Part shown: one piece after another, positions 31,011 to 39,807 of the stretch | Layout of the letters: the number at the start of each line of letters is the position of its first letter | How positions within the stretch are numbered: position 1 is the first letter of the stretch | NCBI RefSeq assembly: GCF_020531985.1 | Contig: NZ_JAJAVQ010000001.1 | Span: forward strand, 1 to 64,000 | Direction of reading: 5' to 3' | DNA: 64,000 nucleotides | Origin: Rheinheimera aquimaris | GTDB taxonomy: Bacteria; Pseudomonadota; Gammaproteobacteria; Enterobacterales; Alteromonadaceae | Program-made: the position numbers and the translations under genes | Notes under the pieces: model-generated | Databases searched by the model: none | What the model was told of the DNA's origin: nothing | The model's input: only the letters and a program-made list of their open reading frames with translations

Positions 31011-32075
31011 ATGTTCAACTGGTTTAAATCCTCCAAATCTGAGCCTGTGCCTGAAGCGCTGTTACAGTGGTTACAGCAATGGCAACTACCTGAAAGCGGT
31101 GCACCGTTAGCGCTAATACTGCAAACTGTCAACTTGAATAAAAATGTACTGCAGGTTCAGTTAAAACTACCGCTGCTGTCAGTGACTGCGGCGTTGCAGC
31201 AAGCGCTTACCGATGCAGGCTTTGCGTACAGCGTGCAAATTGGCTACCAGTCGGATGCGAATACCGTCTTTAAAGATATTAAGCATATTGTGCTGGTAGC
31301 TTCCGGTAAGGGTGGAGTGGGTAAATCGACTACAGCTGTAAACATTGCTACAGCGCTGGCGCTGGAAGGGGCGAAGGTTGGATTGCTGGATGCTGATATA
31401 TACGGCCCGTCTATACCGACAATGCTGGGGTTAAGCGGAGAGAAAATTACCTCGCCGGATAACAAACTGATGCAACCTAAATTTGCCCACGGCGTGTACC
31501 TTCAGTCTATCGGATTTCTGGTTGACCCTTTACAGGCCTCGGTGTGGCGCGGGCCTATGGCCAGTCAGGCGCTGTTACAACTACTCAATGAAACAACGTG
31601 GCCAGAGCTGGATTATCTGATTGTCGATATGCCGCCCGGCACCGGGGATATTCAGCTGACCATGGCGCAAAAGCTGCCTGTTACTGCTGCGGTAGTGGTC
31701 ACGACGCCACAGGATGTTGCACTTGCTGATGCGCAAAAAGCCATCAGTATGTTCCGCCAGGTTAATATTCCAATTGCAGGCCTGATTGAGAACATGAGTT
31801 TTTATCTTTGTGGTCATTGTGGCGCGAGTGATGATATTTTCGGCACAGAAGGTGGCGTGTTGCTGGCCGAGCGTTACCAGGTGCCGGTACTTGGTCAGTT
31901 ACCACTGCAAAAGCAAATCCGCGAGCAGGCTGATCTTGGCATACCTGTTGTACTAAAAGAGCAGCCAGTGGCACAAATTTACCGTACAATCAGCCGGCAA
32001 TTGATACTGGCTTTACATTGGCAAACCTCTGTACAGCAGGCAAGCCAGCCTGAAATTATTATAACGGACGATTAA
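31011..32075 (+). CDS. apbC: Iron-sulfur carrier / P-loop ATPase Mrp (ApbC)
   Basis: 354 residues. N-terminal DUF59-like region (about 15-80), then a deviant Walker [10 protein letters not shown] (99-107), DMPPGTGD (207-214) and the CxxC cluster-binding pair C267/C270 (LCGHC). Members bind a bridging 4Fe-4S cluster as a dimer and hand it to apo-proteins. It is divergent from metG and its stop is one base before dcd. Confidence 0.94.
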   Translation: MFNWFKSSKSEPVPEALLQWLQQWQLPESGAPLALILQTVNLNKNVLQVQLKLPLLSVTAALQQALTDAGFAYSVQIGYQSDANTVFKDIKHIVLVASGKGGVGKSTTAVNIATALALEGAKVGLLDADIYGPSIPTMLGLSGEKITSPDNKLMQPKFAHGVYLQSIGFLVDPLQASVWRGPMASQALLQLLNETTWPELDYLIVDMPPGTGDIQLTMAQKLPVTAAVVVTTPQDVALADAQKAISMFRQVNIPIAGLIENMSFYLCGHCGASDDIFGTEGGVLLAERYQVPVLGQLPLQKQIREQADLGIPVVLKEQPVAQIYRTISRQLILALHWQTSVQQASQPEIIITDD

Positions 32076-32076
32076 G

Positions 32077-32667
32077 ATGAGATTGTGTGACCGCGATATA
32101 GAACGCCATTTAGCTGAAGGTAAAATTAAAATTGAGCCGATGCCAGACACCGATATGATCAGCGGCGTCAGTGTGGATATCCGCCTTGGCAACAAGTTCC
32201 GCGTGTTTCAGGCTCATGCCGCACCCTATATCGATTTAAGTGGGCCAAGAGCCGAAGTAGATAAAGCGCTCAACAGTGTAATGAGTGACGAAATTTACAT
32301 CGCGGACGGCGATAAATTTATTCTGCACCCCGGTGAGCTGGCACTGGCCATGACGCTGGAGTCCGTCACGCTACCTGCTGATATCGTAGGTTGGCTTGAT
32401 GGCCGCTCATCGCTGGCACGTTTGGGCCTGATGGTACATGTGACCGCACATCGTATTGATCCGGGTTGGTCAGGCAACATTGTGCTGGAGTTTTATAACA
32501 GTGGCAAATTGCCGCTGGCGCTTCGGCCAAAAATGAAAATCGGCGCTCTGAACTTTGAGCTGATGACAGGCGCCGCAGAGCGGCCTTATAACAAACGTCT
32601 GGATGCCAAGTACCAGCAACAAACCGGCGCGGTAGCCAGCCGAATTGGTCATGATGATAAAGGCTGA
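32077..32667 (+). CDS. dcd: dCTP deaminase
   Basis: Trimeric enzyme deaminating dCTP to dUTP, which feeds dTTP synthesis. 196 residues; the family hallmarks [20 protein letters not shown] and [15 protein letters not shown] with the catalytic glutamate are intact. It begins one base after mrp, so the two are cotranscribed. Confidence 0.97.
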   Translation: MRLCDRDIERHLAEGKIKIEPMPDTDMISGVSVDIRLGNKFRVFQAHAAPYIDLSGPRAEVDKALNSVMSDEIYIADGDKFILHPGELALAMTLESVTLPADIVGWLDGRSSLARLGLMVHVTAHRIDPGWSGNIVLEFYNSGKLPLALRPKMKIGALNFELMTGAAERPYNKRLDAKYQQQTGAVASRIGHDDKG

Positions 32668-32689
32668 ACGCTGTCGGCTGTAAAAGTAA

Positions 32690-32712
32690 AAAGCCCACGC
32701 AAAAACGTGGGC
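32690..32712 (-). terminator. Leftward-acting terminator downstream of dcd
   Basis: GCCCACG (32693-32699) and CGTGGGC (32706-32712) form a stem. The T-run (CTTTTTAC) follows only on the minus strand; on the plus strand the hairpin is followed by CGAAAGC. It is therefore best suited to stopping antisense transcription into dcd, although the stem may also stabilise the mrp-dcd mRNA end. Confidence 0.65.
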
Positions 32713-32843
32713 CGAAAGCTATAAAGCAAAAATGAAGCGGGATGATTATGCAATAAAGTTGCATAGCTTGGCAATGTTGTGTTGTGAATAATTCCGCCTT
32801 TTTATAGTGTAAATGGTAAAAAAAGTACTCGTTGGAGGCAAAG

Positions 32844-33743
32844 GTGGGGCCAGGTAGTATCGTTCGTTTGTTATCTCTTGCGGCTATCTGGGGCGCTTCT
32901 TTCTTATTTATGCGAATTGCCGTGCCTGAGCTCGGGCCAGCCTGGCTGATGTTTGGCCGCGTATTGTCGGCTGCTGTCTTTCTGGCGCTGGTTGCGCTGG
33001 TGTTAAAACGCGGACTACCACTTCGAGCTCATGCCGCGCATTTTATGATATTGAGCTTCTTTAACACTGCGTTGCCGTTTTTATTATTTGCCTATGCTGC
33101 CCAGACATTGACGGCGTCATTACTTGCTGTACTTAATGCAACGGCGCCGCTGTGGGGCGCTGTTATCGGCTGGCTGTTCTTTCGCCAGAAAATGTCTCTG
33201 CGACTGGCAAGCGGGCTGGTTCTTGGTATTGCCGGTGTCTCGGTGTTGGTTGGCTTTGACGCCGTGGTTTCTGATAGCGCAGCGATACCGGCTATCGCCG
33301 CCGCGGCGGGCGCGGCCTGTTGTTACGGTATCGCTACCTGGTACACCCGACTGGCTAAGCCGGTACCGGCGTTTATTAACGCTCATGGCAGTATGTGGGG
33401 CGCCAGTTTATGGCTGCTGCCGTTGTTGTGGTTTATCCCGTTGCCGGTAGCTGAACCGGCACACCACAGCTTAATGGCTGTATTGGCACTGGGTATTGTC
33501 TGTACTGGTATTGCCTATCTGCTGTACTTTCGCCTGGTGCAGGATTTGGGTGCAACCCCGACGCTTACTGTGACTTTTCTGATCCCGGTATTTGGTGTGT
33601 TGTGGGGCCATGTCTTTTTACACGAGCAGATCGGCTGGCATACATTGGCCGGTGCGGCCTCTGTTGTTGCCGGTACTGCGCTGGTCAGTGGTTTTAGTAT
33701 CCAATCTCTACGCGCCCCGGCGCCTGTTAAGGAGCAAGCATGA
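32844..33743 (+). CDS. DMT-family transporter (EamA)
   Basis: About 299 residues with ten predicted membrane segments and two EamA repeats (first LAAIWGASFLFMRIAVPELG, second from about residue 150, AAGAACCYGIATWY). These export or import small metabolites; the substrate is not predictable. I choose GTG 32844 because GGAGG (32834-32838) lies five bases upstream; a TTG at 32832 in the same frame would overlap that site. The stop overlaps the GST gene start (ATGA). Confidence 0.87.
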   Translation: MGPGSIVRLLSLAAIWGASFLFMRIAVPELGPAWLMFGRVLSAAVFLALVALVLKRGLPLRAHAAHFMILSFFNTALPFLLFAYAAQTLTASLLAVLNATAPLWGAVIGWLFFRQKMSLRLASGLVLGIAGVSVLVGFDAVVSDSAAIPAIAAAAGAACCYGIATWYTRLAKPVPAFINAHGSMWGASLWLLPLLWFIPLPVAEPAHHSLMAVLALGIVCTGIAYLLYFRLVQDLGATPTLTVTFLIPVFGVLWGHVFLHEQIGWHTLAGAASVVAGTALVSGFSIQSLRAPAPVKEQA

Positions 33744-34315
33744 AACTTTATGGTTCACAAACATCGCCTTATGTGCGGCGGATCCGCTTACTTTTGGCCA
33801 GTACACCGCATGAGTTTGTTAATCTGAACATTTTCGCCGGAGCTGACCGCGAGACGCTCGCAGCCATTAACCCGGCGCTACGTATTCCGATGTTGCAAGA
33901 TGGCGACCGCGCTATCTTTGATTCCGCGGTGATATATCGTTATCTGGCGGCTAAGCTGGGATTGGCCGCACTGAGCTGGTATCAGGAAAATCAGCTCACG
34001 GTGATAAATGCGGTCAATGATTCTCTGGTGATGCTGCTGCAGTGTAACCGCAGCGGTTTCAATACCAATGACGACAAGCTGTTTTTTAATCTGCAGCGTG
34101 AGCGGGTGGCAACATCCCTGTTTGTATTAGAGCAGCAGGCCGCCAATGGCGAGTTTGCCAACTGGGACTATGTTGCAATGGCATTGTACAGCCTGGTTGA
34201 CTGGACGCTGTTTCGCGAACTGATGGAACTGGATGATTATCCTGCACTGCTGGCGTTTACGAACAGTAATCGCCAGCAAGCGATGATAAATGAAACAGAT
34301 CCGCGCCTGGGGTAG
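33740..34315 (+). CDS. Glutathione S-transferase family protein
   Basis: 191 residues. The thioredoxin-like N-terminal domain begins MKLYGSQTSPYVRRIRLLL with Ser in place of the usual catalytic Ser/Cys of SPYxRR-type bacterial GSTs, then NPALRIPML with the cis-proline and DSAVIYRYL, which binds the gamma-glutamyl moiety. The C-terminal helical domain is short. Translation is coupled to the DMT transporter. A stem without a T-tract (34301-34321) spans the stop codon. Confidence 0.85.
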   Translation: MKLYGSQTSPYVRRIRLLLASTPHEFVNLNIFAGADRETLAAINPALRIPMLQDGDRAIFDSAVIYRYLAAKLGLAALSWYQENQLTVINAVNDSLVMLLQCNRSGFNTNDDKLFFNLQRERVATSLFVLEQQAANGEFANWDYVAMALYSLVDWTLFRELMELDDYPALLAFTNSNRQQAMINETDPRLG

Positions 34316-34327
34316 GCGCGGCGGTGC

Positions 34328-34876
34328 TCACTGTGCTGCTTTTAGCAGCACAGGTTCAATCAGCACGCTCTGATCCTGATTTGATAGCCAGATCTGGCCT
34401 TCACTGATATTGCACTGTAACTGCATAGTGCGGTCAACCAATCCGGCCATTGTTTTAACGGCTTCTTCCGGTATGTCGATGACTTTCAGGTTGCTGTAAC
34501 GCTCTAGTGCTTGCTGGCTGCTTTTCCACCACACCGGCACACTTCTGCCACCATAACAAAATAATTGCACCTGTCTGGCACGCCCGGCGGCTTTGCGTAG
34601 CCATTTTTCATCACTCTGGCCAAATTCAACCCACAGTTGTATTTCTCCGTCGAGCGAGGTATCCCACAGTTCCGGCTCATCATCTTCAGCACTTAAGCCT
34701 TTTGTAAAGGCGAGCGTTGGGCTGGCATTGAGCGCAAAAGCCAGCAGGCGCACCATCATGCGCTCGTTATTTTCTGAAGGATGCTGTGCAATTGTCAGGC
34801 TATGATCCTGATAATAGTGTCTGTCCATGTCTGCTATTTGCAGCTGAACTTTAAAAACAGTGGCTTTTAATGCCAT
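34328..34876 (-). CDS. yaeQ: YaeQ family protein
   Basis: 182 residues matching YaeQ along the whole length (MALKATVFKVQLQIADMDRH, WVEFGQSDEKWLRKAAGRA, LFCYGGRS). The fold is a PD-(D/E)xK nuclease-like one; E. coli YaeQ was linked to suppression of RfaH loss, but the biochemical role is unsettled. Convergent with the GST gene. Confidence 0.92.
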   Translation of the reverse strand: MALKATVFKVQLQIADMDRHYYQDHSLTIAQHPSENNERMMVRLLAFALNASPTLAFTKGLSAEDDEPELWDTSLDGEIQLWVEFGQSDEKWLRKAAGRARQVQLFCYGGRSVPVWWKSSQQALERYSNLKVIDIPEEAVKTMAGLVDRTMQLQCNISEGQIWLSNQDQSVLIEPVLLKAAQ

Positions 34877-35025
34877 ATATAAACCCGCATTGAGCTATTG
34901 GCCGCTGAGTGTACCGCGTTCGGTGTGGCGGCTCAATTTCGTGCTGTGTTTATCTCAATGACATGGAAGGATAAATTGCGCTATGCTGATGCCAGATTTA
35001 GCTAAATAACTGAGTTAACGTAAAA

Positions 35026-36306
35026 ATGTCAGAGTTTGACTTTGTGATGGTGCAAAATTTTTTAATCGCATTGTTGCTTGGCGCCCTGGTAGGGGTCGAG
35101 CGGGAAAAGCATCGGCGTAGCGAACATCCCGGTAATTTTGGCGGCCTTCGAACCTACATTTTGTTTGCTCAGGCCGGCGCTATTTCCGCCTGGCTATCCT
35201 TGCATCTGCAGTCGCCCTGGCTTTTTGTCATCACGGTATTGATAGTGGCGCTGGCGGTTATTGCCGCCTACGTGCTGGAGAACCAACGTACGGCGGGATC
35301 ACCCGGTCTGACAAGTGAAATAAGTGCTATTACTGTGTGTCTGCTAGGCGGCGCCATTATGTTTGGCTATGCGGAGCTGGCGGTGATGCTGGGCATTCTT
35401 ACTTCTGCCATTTTAACCTTTAAACAGCCGCTGCATGGGCTGGTGGCAAAAATTGACATTGATGACATGTATGCCGGTTTAAAGCTGCTGATTGCCAGTT
35501 TTATTGTGTTACCACTGTTACCAAACCATGCGATAGATCCCTGGCAGGCGCTCAATCCCTACCGGCTTTGGTTATTGGTGATCCTGATTTCATCAATGTC
35601 GTTGCTGGGCTATATAGCTGTGCGCTGGCTCGGCACTGCTCATGGCACTGTGGTAACAGGGATCAGCGGTGGTTTGGCGTCATCAACCGCAGCTACGCTC
35701 AGCTTTGCCCGCAGCAGTAAGCTGGAAAGTGACCCTTTGGCTGCAGATACGCAGGCATGTGGTGTTTTATTGGCGTGGCTGGTGATGTTTATCCGTGTGC
35801 TGGTTACGGTGTTCATTGTTTATAGGCCGCTACTTGCACCGTTGTTATTGCCATTTACGTCAATGGCGTTGTTAACTGCGGTAATGGCGGGTATTTATTA
35901 TTGGCTTGGCAGTCGCAGGTATGTGTCACCACAGCACAGTGCCGTTAAGGTCAGTAACCCTTTTAGCTTGGTCGCGGCGATTAAATTTGGCTTGCTGTTC
36001 GCGTTGATATTGCTGCTGGTGAAGCTTACCGAGCAGTATGCGGCGGCAGAGGGGCTTTACATCCTAGCGGCATTAGCGGGTATGACCGATGTAGATGCCG
36101 TTACCCTTTCTATGACTGATTATGCCCGGCGGCTACCCGACGCGCTGGCAGTGGCCGCGGCTGGCGTGACGATAGCGGCGCTTAGCAACACTGTGGTCAA
36201 ATGTACGCTGGTGTTTGCGCTTGGCAGTCGGGTGCTGGCGAATAAGCTGCTTATTGCTACGCTGGTTATCCTGTCAGGTGGCTTAGCGGCATTGTTCTTC
36301 CACTGA
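35026..36306 (+). CDS. MgtC/SapB-DUF4010 membrane protein
   Basis: 426 residues, about 12 membrane segments. The N-terminal third (about 10-140) is an MgtC/SapB domain (LLGALVGVEREKHRR, FGGLRTYIL) and the remainder is DUF4010 (VVTGISGGLASSTAATLSFA, GMTDVDAVTLSM). MgtC proteins act in magnesium limitation and envelope energetics; the DUF4010 fusion is of unknown transport function. It stands alone, divergent from yaeQ. Confidence 0.88.
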   Translation: MSEFDFVMVQNFLIALLLGALVGVEREKHRRSEHPGNFGGLRTYILFAQAGAISAWLSLHLQSPWLFVITVLIVALAVIAAYVLENQRTAGSPGLTSEISAITVCLLGGAIMFGYAELAVMLGILTSAILTFKQPLHGLVAKIDIDDMYAGLKLLIASFIVLPLLPNHAIDPWQALNPYRLWLLVILISSMSLLGYIAVRWLGTAHGTVVTGISGGLASSTAATLSFARSSKLESDPLAADTQACGVLLAWLVMFIRVLVTVFIVYRPLLAPLLLPFTSMALLTAVMAGIYYWLGSRRYVSPQHSAVKVSNPFSLVAAIKFGLLFALILLLVKLTEQYAAAEGLYILAALAGMTDVDAVTLSMTDYARRLPDALAVAAAGVTIAALSNTVVKCTLVFALGSRVLANKLLIATLVILSGGLAALFFH

Positions 36307-36390
36307 CGATTATTTCAGGCTGTGTTAAGCAAACCTTTGTTGTGATACTGCTAATGTTGTGATGCAGCTAAAACGTATTCTGGAGATCCT

Positions 36391-36960
36391 ATGTTTACCG
36401 CGAAAACTATTACAGCGCTTACCCTGGCTGCTTGTGTTTCTGTGCCGTTGGCTGCCGAAACGGTGCTGACTGATCACAACCTTGATCAGCTTGAGCTAAT
36501 GATCCCCAAATTACAGCAGCTACAGCAAAGGCCGCAAAATAATCAATTTAAACTGCAGCAACATTGTGACTGGTCAAAGCATTACCAGCAATTAAGTGCA
36601 CAGGAAAAAGACAAAAACTATCAGAAACAAATTGAACAGCTGGTTAAGCAACACGGGTTTACCCCACAGCAATTTGTTGAGTTAAGTGCAAAAGTGACCT
36701 GGCCGGTACTGGACAGTATTCAGCCGGCATTACAGGTATCGCAGCAGGCACTGATGTTTGTACCGGCAGCGCAGCGGCAAAATGCTGAAAAAAGCATCAG
36801 GCAGGGGCAGCAGTACTATCAGACGCTGACAGGCTGTCTGACTGCAGAAGATAAAACTGCTCTGGCCAGACACAATGACAGGATAATGCAAATTGCTAAA
36901 CGTCTTGGCGGTGTAGAGCAGTTACTACCCGCCGGTGTAGCCAACTCAGGCCGTGAATGA
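36391..36960 (+). CDS. Secreted hypothetical protein, Gln-rich
   Basis: 189 residues. A signal peptide is clear (MFTAKTITALTLAACVSVPLAAET, cleaved near 22). The mature part is helical and Gln/Lys-rich (LQQLQQRPQNNQFKLQQH), with two cysteines (in QHCDWSK and TGCLTAED) that could form a disulfide. GGAG lies six bases before the ATG. I recognise no named family; a periplasmic chaperone-like or adaptor role cannot be supported further. Confidence 0.75.
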   Translation: MFTAKTITALTLAACVSVPLAAETVLTDHNLDQLELMIPKLQQLQQRPQNNQFKLQQHCDWSKHYQQLSAQEKDKNYQKQIEQLVKQHGFTPQQFVELSAKVTWPVLDSIQPALQVSQQALMFVPAAQRQNAEKSIRQGQQYYQTLTGCLTAEDKTALARHNDRIMQIAKRLGGVEQLLPAGVANSGRE

Positions 36961-37059
36961 GGCACATGAATCGACACCATTAATTACAGACATAAAATGG
37001 TAAATAATTTATGTTGTTATGCTTCAAATGAAATATTCACGACAAATATAGGGTATCTG

Positions 37060-37812
37060 ATGAAGCGTAATTATTCTGTTTCTTGCTCTGTACTAGCGCT
37101 AGCGATGCTTGGCAGTCATACGGCAGCCGCACAGGAAGCCCCGGCTGGCTTTCTTTACGGCATAGGTGTAGGTGTTAACCAGGAGATTTACCGCGGTTAC
37201 AGTAACCGCACCATACCTTTACCAATCCTGGGTTATCGGGGCGAGAAGCTGTCGGTTTATGGCCCTTTTGTCAGCTATCAGTTGGCTGAGCTTGGTAATT
37301 TCAGCGTGAGTGCAAAATTGGCACCGCGTTTTGATGGCTTCGACTCGTCCGACAGCGCGGTATTTACCGGAATGGCAAAGCGCAAAGATTCGCTGGATGG
37401 TGGTATTGCGGTGCAGTTGCGCCAGCAAGACTGGTTGCTGGAAGCCGATACGGTATTTGATTTGCTGGGCAATGCCAACGGCCAGGAGTCGACGTTGGCG
37501 GTCAGTTACAGCTACCGTTTTAACGCTGTAGTCGTTGAACCAAAATTTGCAGTCAGTTATGCCAATAGCGACCTGGTTGATTATTATTATGGTGTTCGCG
37601 AAAACGAGGCTACTACCGGGCGCTCTGCTTATAGCGCTGATGGCGCATGGAATTACACGGCAGGCTTAGCGGTTAGTACACCGCTGTTGTTCGGTGGCAT
37701 GACACGATTGGGTATTGAGCACAAATGGTATGGCAGCAGTATCAGTGACAGCCCGTTAACCGATCGTGATACCGGGCTGTCGGCATTTATTTCCTGGTCG
37801 CGTTTCTTCTAA
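37060..37812 (+). CDS. MipA/OmpV family outer-membrane protein
   Basis: 250 residues from ATG 37060, which gives a good signal peptide (ending SHTAAAQE). The mature part alternates like a beta-barrel and ends in Phe (SAFISWSRFF), as outer-membrane proteins do for Bam recognition. The opening GFLYGIGVGVNQEIYRGYSN and IGIEHKWYGSSISDSPL-like region (LGIEHKWYG, SDSPLTDRD) match MipA/OmpV scaffolding proteins. The upstream frame extension lacks a signal sequence and is rejected. Confidence 0.88.
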   Translation: MKRNYSVSCSVLALAMLGSHTAAAQEAPAGFLYGIGVGVNQEIYRGYSNRTIPLPILGYRGEKLSVYGPFVSYQLAELGNFSVSAKLAPRFDGFDSSDSAVFTGMAKRKDSLDGGIAVQLRQQDWLLEADTVFDLLGNANGQESTLAVSYSYRFNAVVVEPKFAVSYANSDLVDYYYGVRENEATTGRSAYSADGAWNYTAGLAVSTPLLFGGMTRLGIEHKWYGSSISDSPLTDRDTGLSAFISWSRFF

Positions 37813-37825
37813 GTGCAGTTAGTTG

Positions 37826-38836
37826 TTACTGCTTTGGCCCGCGCAGTAAAGCTTGTACTAACTGATGCACTGCCTGCAGCTGAGGGCCATTTGTTGTTGC
37901 GTAGTCGGCTCCGGTATAGCCCCACCAATCCCAGCAGGCATTGGGGTTAAACGGGTTGATATTACTTGCCTGCGTTTGTGGGTACAAAATAACAATATTG
38001 TTGGTATCTGCGTAGTTATTTAAGCCTGTGCCTGTGGTGTACGCGTCACCGACGTTGTCTGCATTTTGCTTGCAACCGTGGAAACTAACATGCAGCTGGC
38101 ATGGTTCGCCAGCGGCGCAGCGCTGCGGGATATATAAATAACCGGTTTTAGCAAGAGTGGTTGTCGCAGCTGTAGATAATTGATGTTGATTTATCTCGAC
38201 AAGTTCGCCGGCGGTGGTTGCAGCTTTAGGTTTAATGTCGCCGATGAGGTGGTTAAGCAGAGCGCCTGCGGCATCGTAGTTGCAACTTGCCAGATATGGT
38301 GATTCTGACTGGCTGCAATTACCCAGGTCATTACGATCTGTCGGAAAGGTGTGCGCGAATGCTTTGTCATCGACGAACACGATATTCTCTGGTTTAACCC
38401 AGCGCTGGTACTGCAGGTATAGCAAGGCCCCCAGCTTTGGTTGTACTGTTTTATCTTCAGTGCCGTTTAAGATCCATACCTTATCATCTGCCTGTGCACT
38501 GAGCGGTGCAAGTTTGTCGGTTTCGCGTGCAGCCGTGAGGTACTGCTCTATTGCTGCAAGGTCTGGTGCGCTGGTGTCTTTGTTAAAGCAATGCTCTAAT
38601 GCCAGCCCGAGGCTGTTTTGCGCACAGTACACCGGCCCGCCGGCTAACATGGCAACACCTTTGACCTGACTGGCAAATGCCTGATGATATTGACCTGCCA
38701 TGTAAGCACCGCTGGATAAACCTGATACGGTAATAGTCTCATCCAGATTTAGCGTGCTTATAGCTGAATTGTTATTTGCCAGAGTAAATGAAGAAGGGGC
38801 TGACAGCAGCAGGACGGTCAGAGTGACAAAGCGCAT
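37826..38836 (-). CDS. Secreted poly(3-hydroxybutyrate) depolymerase-like esterase
   Basis: 336 residues starting at ATG 38836 (signal peptide ending SFTLA). An alpha/beta hydrolase with lipase box GLSSG (39-43, nucleophile S41), and the family blocks HGCKQN, YPQTQ and NACWDWWGYTG seen in PHB depolymerases and related feruloyl esterases. It may degrade extracellular short-chain polyester or an ester of plant or algal polymers. Several cysteines suggest disulfides in the periplasm or medium. Convergent with the MipA gene. Confidence 0.82.
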   Translation of the reverse strand: MRFVTLTVLLLSAPSSFTLANNNSAISTLNLDETITVSGLSSGAYMAGQYHQAFASQVKGVAMLAGGPVYCAQNSLGLALEHCFNKDTSAPDLAAIEQYLTAARETDKLAPLSAQADDKVWILNGTEDKTVQPKLGALLYLQYQRWVKPENIVFVDDKAFAHTFPTDRNDLGNCSQSESPYLASCNYDAAGALLNHLIGDIKPKAATTAGELVEINQHQLSTAATTTLAKTGYLYIPQRCAAGEPCQLHVSFHGCKQNADNVGDAYTTGTGLNNYADTNNIVILYPQTQASNINPFNPNACWDWWGYTGADYATTNGPQLQAVHQLVQALLRGPKQ

Positions 38837-39076
38837 AAAAACTCCAGAACAGTATGTGATGACAATAAATGTTGCATATAAGTAATGATGCGGCAATAAG
38901 GCTTTAGTACAGCTGGCTGTGCGTACCCAGGGGAAAATAGCTGAGTGCAATTTGCTCTTGCCGTGTCAGCTTATCTATATAATATGATGCGTTGCTTTTT
39001 AGCATCTTAACGTTGCAAAACGCCGGCTTTGTGGTTAGATTGAATAGCATCGCAAGCTGAACAACAGGAAGTCATA
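38837..39076. other. Divergent intergenic region
   Basis: About 240 bases between the esterase gene and a small secreted-protein gene. It must hold two promoters; I see no convincing structured RNA, repeat or coding frame in it. Confidence 0.5.
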
Positions 39077-39466
39077 ATGAAAAAATGGGCAAGTGCAATT
39101 ATTGCGGCAACGGTGTTTTCCACAGCAGCAATGGCTAATACTCAGGATTATAAACTGGTAACTGTTGCCGGTTATCTGAATTTCTATCTGCTGAACCTTA
39201 ATGCCTGTGAGGACTTCCACCCGGCGGTGCGCTCAGCTGCTTACGATGCCGAAAAAAATCTGTATCCATTTCTGGATAAACTCAGCACCAAGATGGATAA
39301 AACCGGTTCAGATAAAAAAATGGTATCTGATATCGTGATGAAAAGACGTAGTATGCTCAACGCACAGATTGCTGATGGCGACTTCACCATCGAACATTGT
39401 CAGGCGATTGTCAAAATATTGAACGAAGACGGCTTGGATAAAACGCTGTTAAGTGCGCTGGACTAA
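39077..39466 (+). CDS. Small secreted hypothetical protein
   Basis: 129 residues with a signal peptide (MKKWASAIIAATVFSTAAMA, cleaved near 20). The mature part is mainly helical and charged, with two Cys (LNACEDF and EHCQAIV) that may pair. GGAAG precedes the ATG. No recognised family. It ends at a strong terminator. Confidence 0.72.
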   Translation: MKKWASAIIAATVFSTAAMANTQDYKLVTVAGYLNFYLLNLNACEDFHPAVRSAAYDAEKNLYPFLDKLSTKMDKTGSDKKMVSDIVMKRRSMLNAQIADGDFTIEHCQAIVKILNEDGLDKTLLSALD

Positions 39467-39495
39467 ACCCGTATACAATATTCAATCCAGATAAC

Positions 39496-39525
39496 AAAAC
39501 CGCCGGCTTTAAACCGGCGGTTTTG
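39496..39525. terminator. Strong bidirectional terminator
   Basis: CAAAACCGCCGG and CCGGCGGTTTTG flank CTTTAAA; it separates the small secreted-protein gene from the cobalamin operon. Confidence 0.92.
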
Positions 39526-39548
39526 TTATGACTGCAAAGATATATTTC

Positions 39549-39558
39549 TGTTACACTG
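39549..39558 (+). promoter_or_regulatory. Extended -10 promoter of the cobalamin operon
   Basis: CTGTTACACT has TG one base before the -10-like TACACT. The implied start near 39565 matches the first helix of the riboswitch. No good -35 box is seen. Confidence 0.4.
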
Positions 39559-39559
39559 T

Positions 39560-39722
39560 GCCGAGCTTTAGGGCGGTTTGATACCCGCCAGACAGGGAAG
39601 CAGGTGAGAAGCCTGCACTGTACCCGCAACTGTAAGATGTGCTGCAATCTATAACCACTGGCTTTGCGCTGGGAAGGATGATTGTGGGTTACCACATCAA
39701 GTCAGGATACCTGCTTAAGCTT
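39560..39722 (+). ncRNA. Cobalamin (AdoCbl) riboswitch
   Basis: The hallmark core is present: GGGAAGCAGGTGAGAAGCC (from 39595), then CTGTACCCGCAACTGTAA, and the B12 box AGTCAGGATACCTGC (39700-39714). AGCTT near 39564 and AAGCT near 39716 can close helix P1. It lies about 90 bases before the transport genes. A GCTGCTG/CAGCAGC hairpin (39750-39788) close to the ribosome-binding site could be part of the expression platform. Confidence 0.93.
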
Positions 39723-39807
39723 AGCGTTATGCCTCTGTGCGGGAGCTCACAGCAGCACCATGCCATGCACTTCGCAGGCCGGCTGCTGCCTTTATCAGGA
39801 GTTGGTT

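Noticed and set aside
34301-34321. CCGCGCC/GGCGCGG hairpin at the GST stop codon as a terminator
   Set aside because: No T-run on either strand; the stem may only be a by-product of GC-rich coding sequence.
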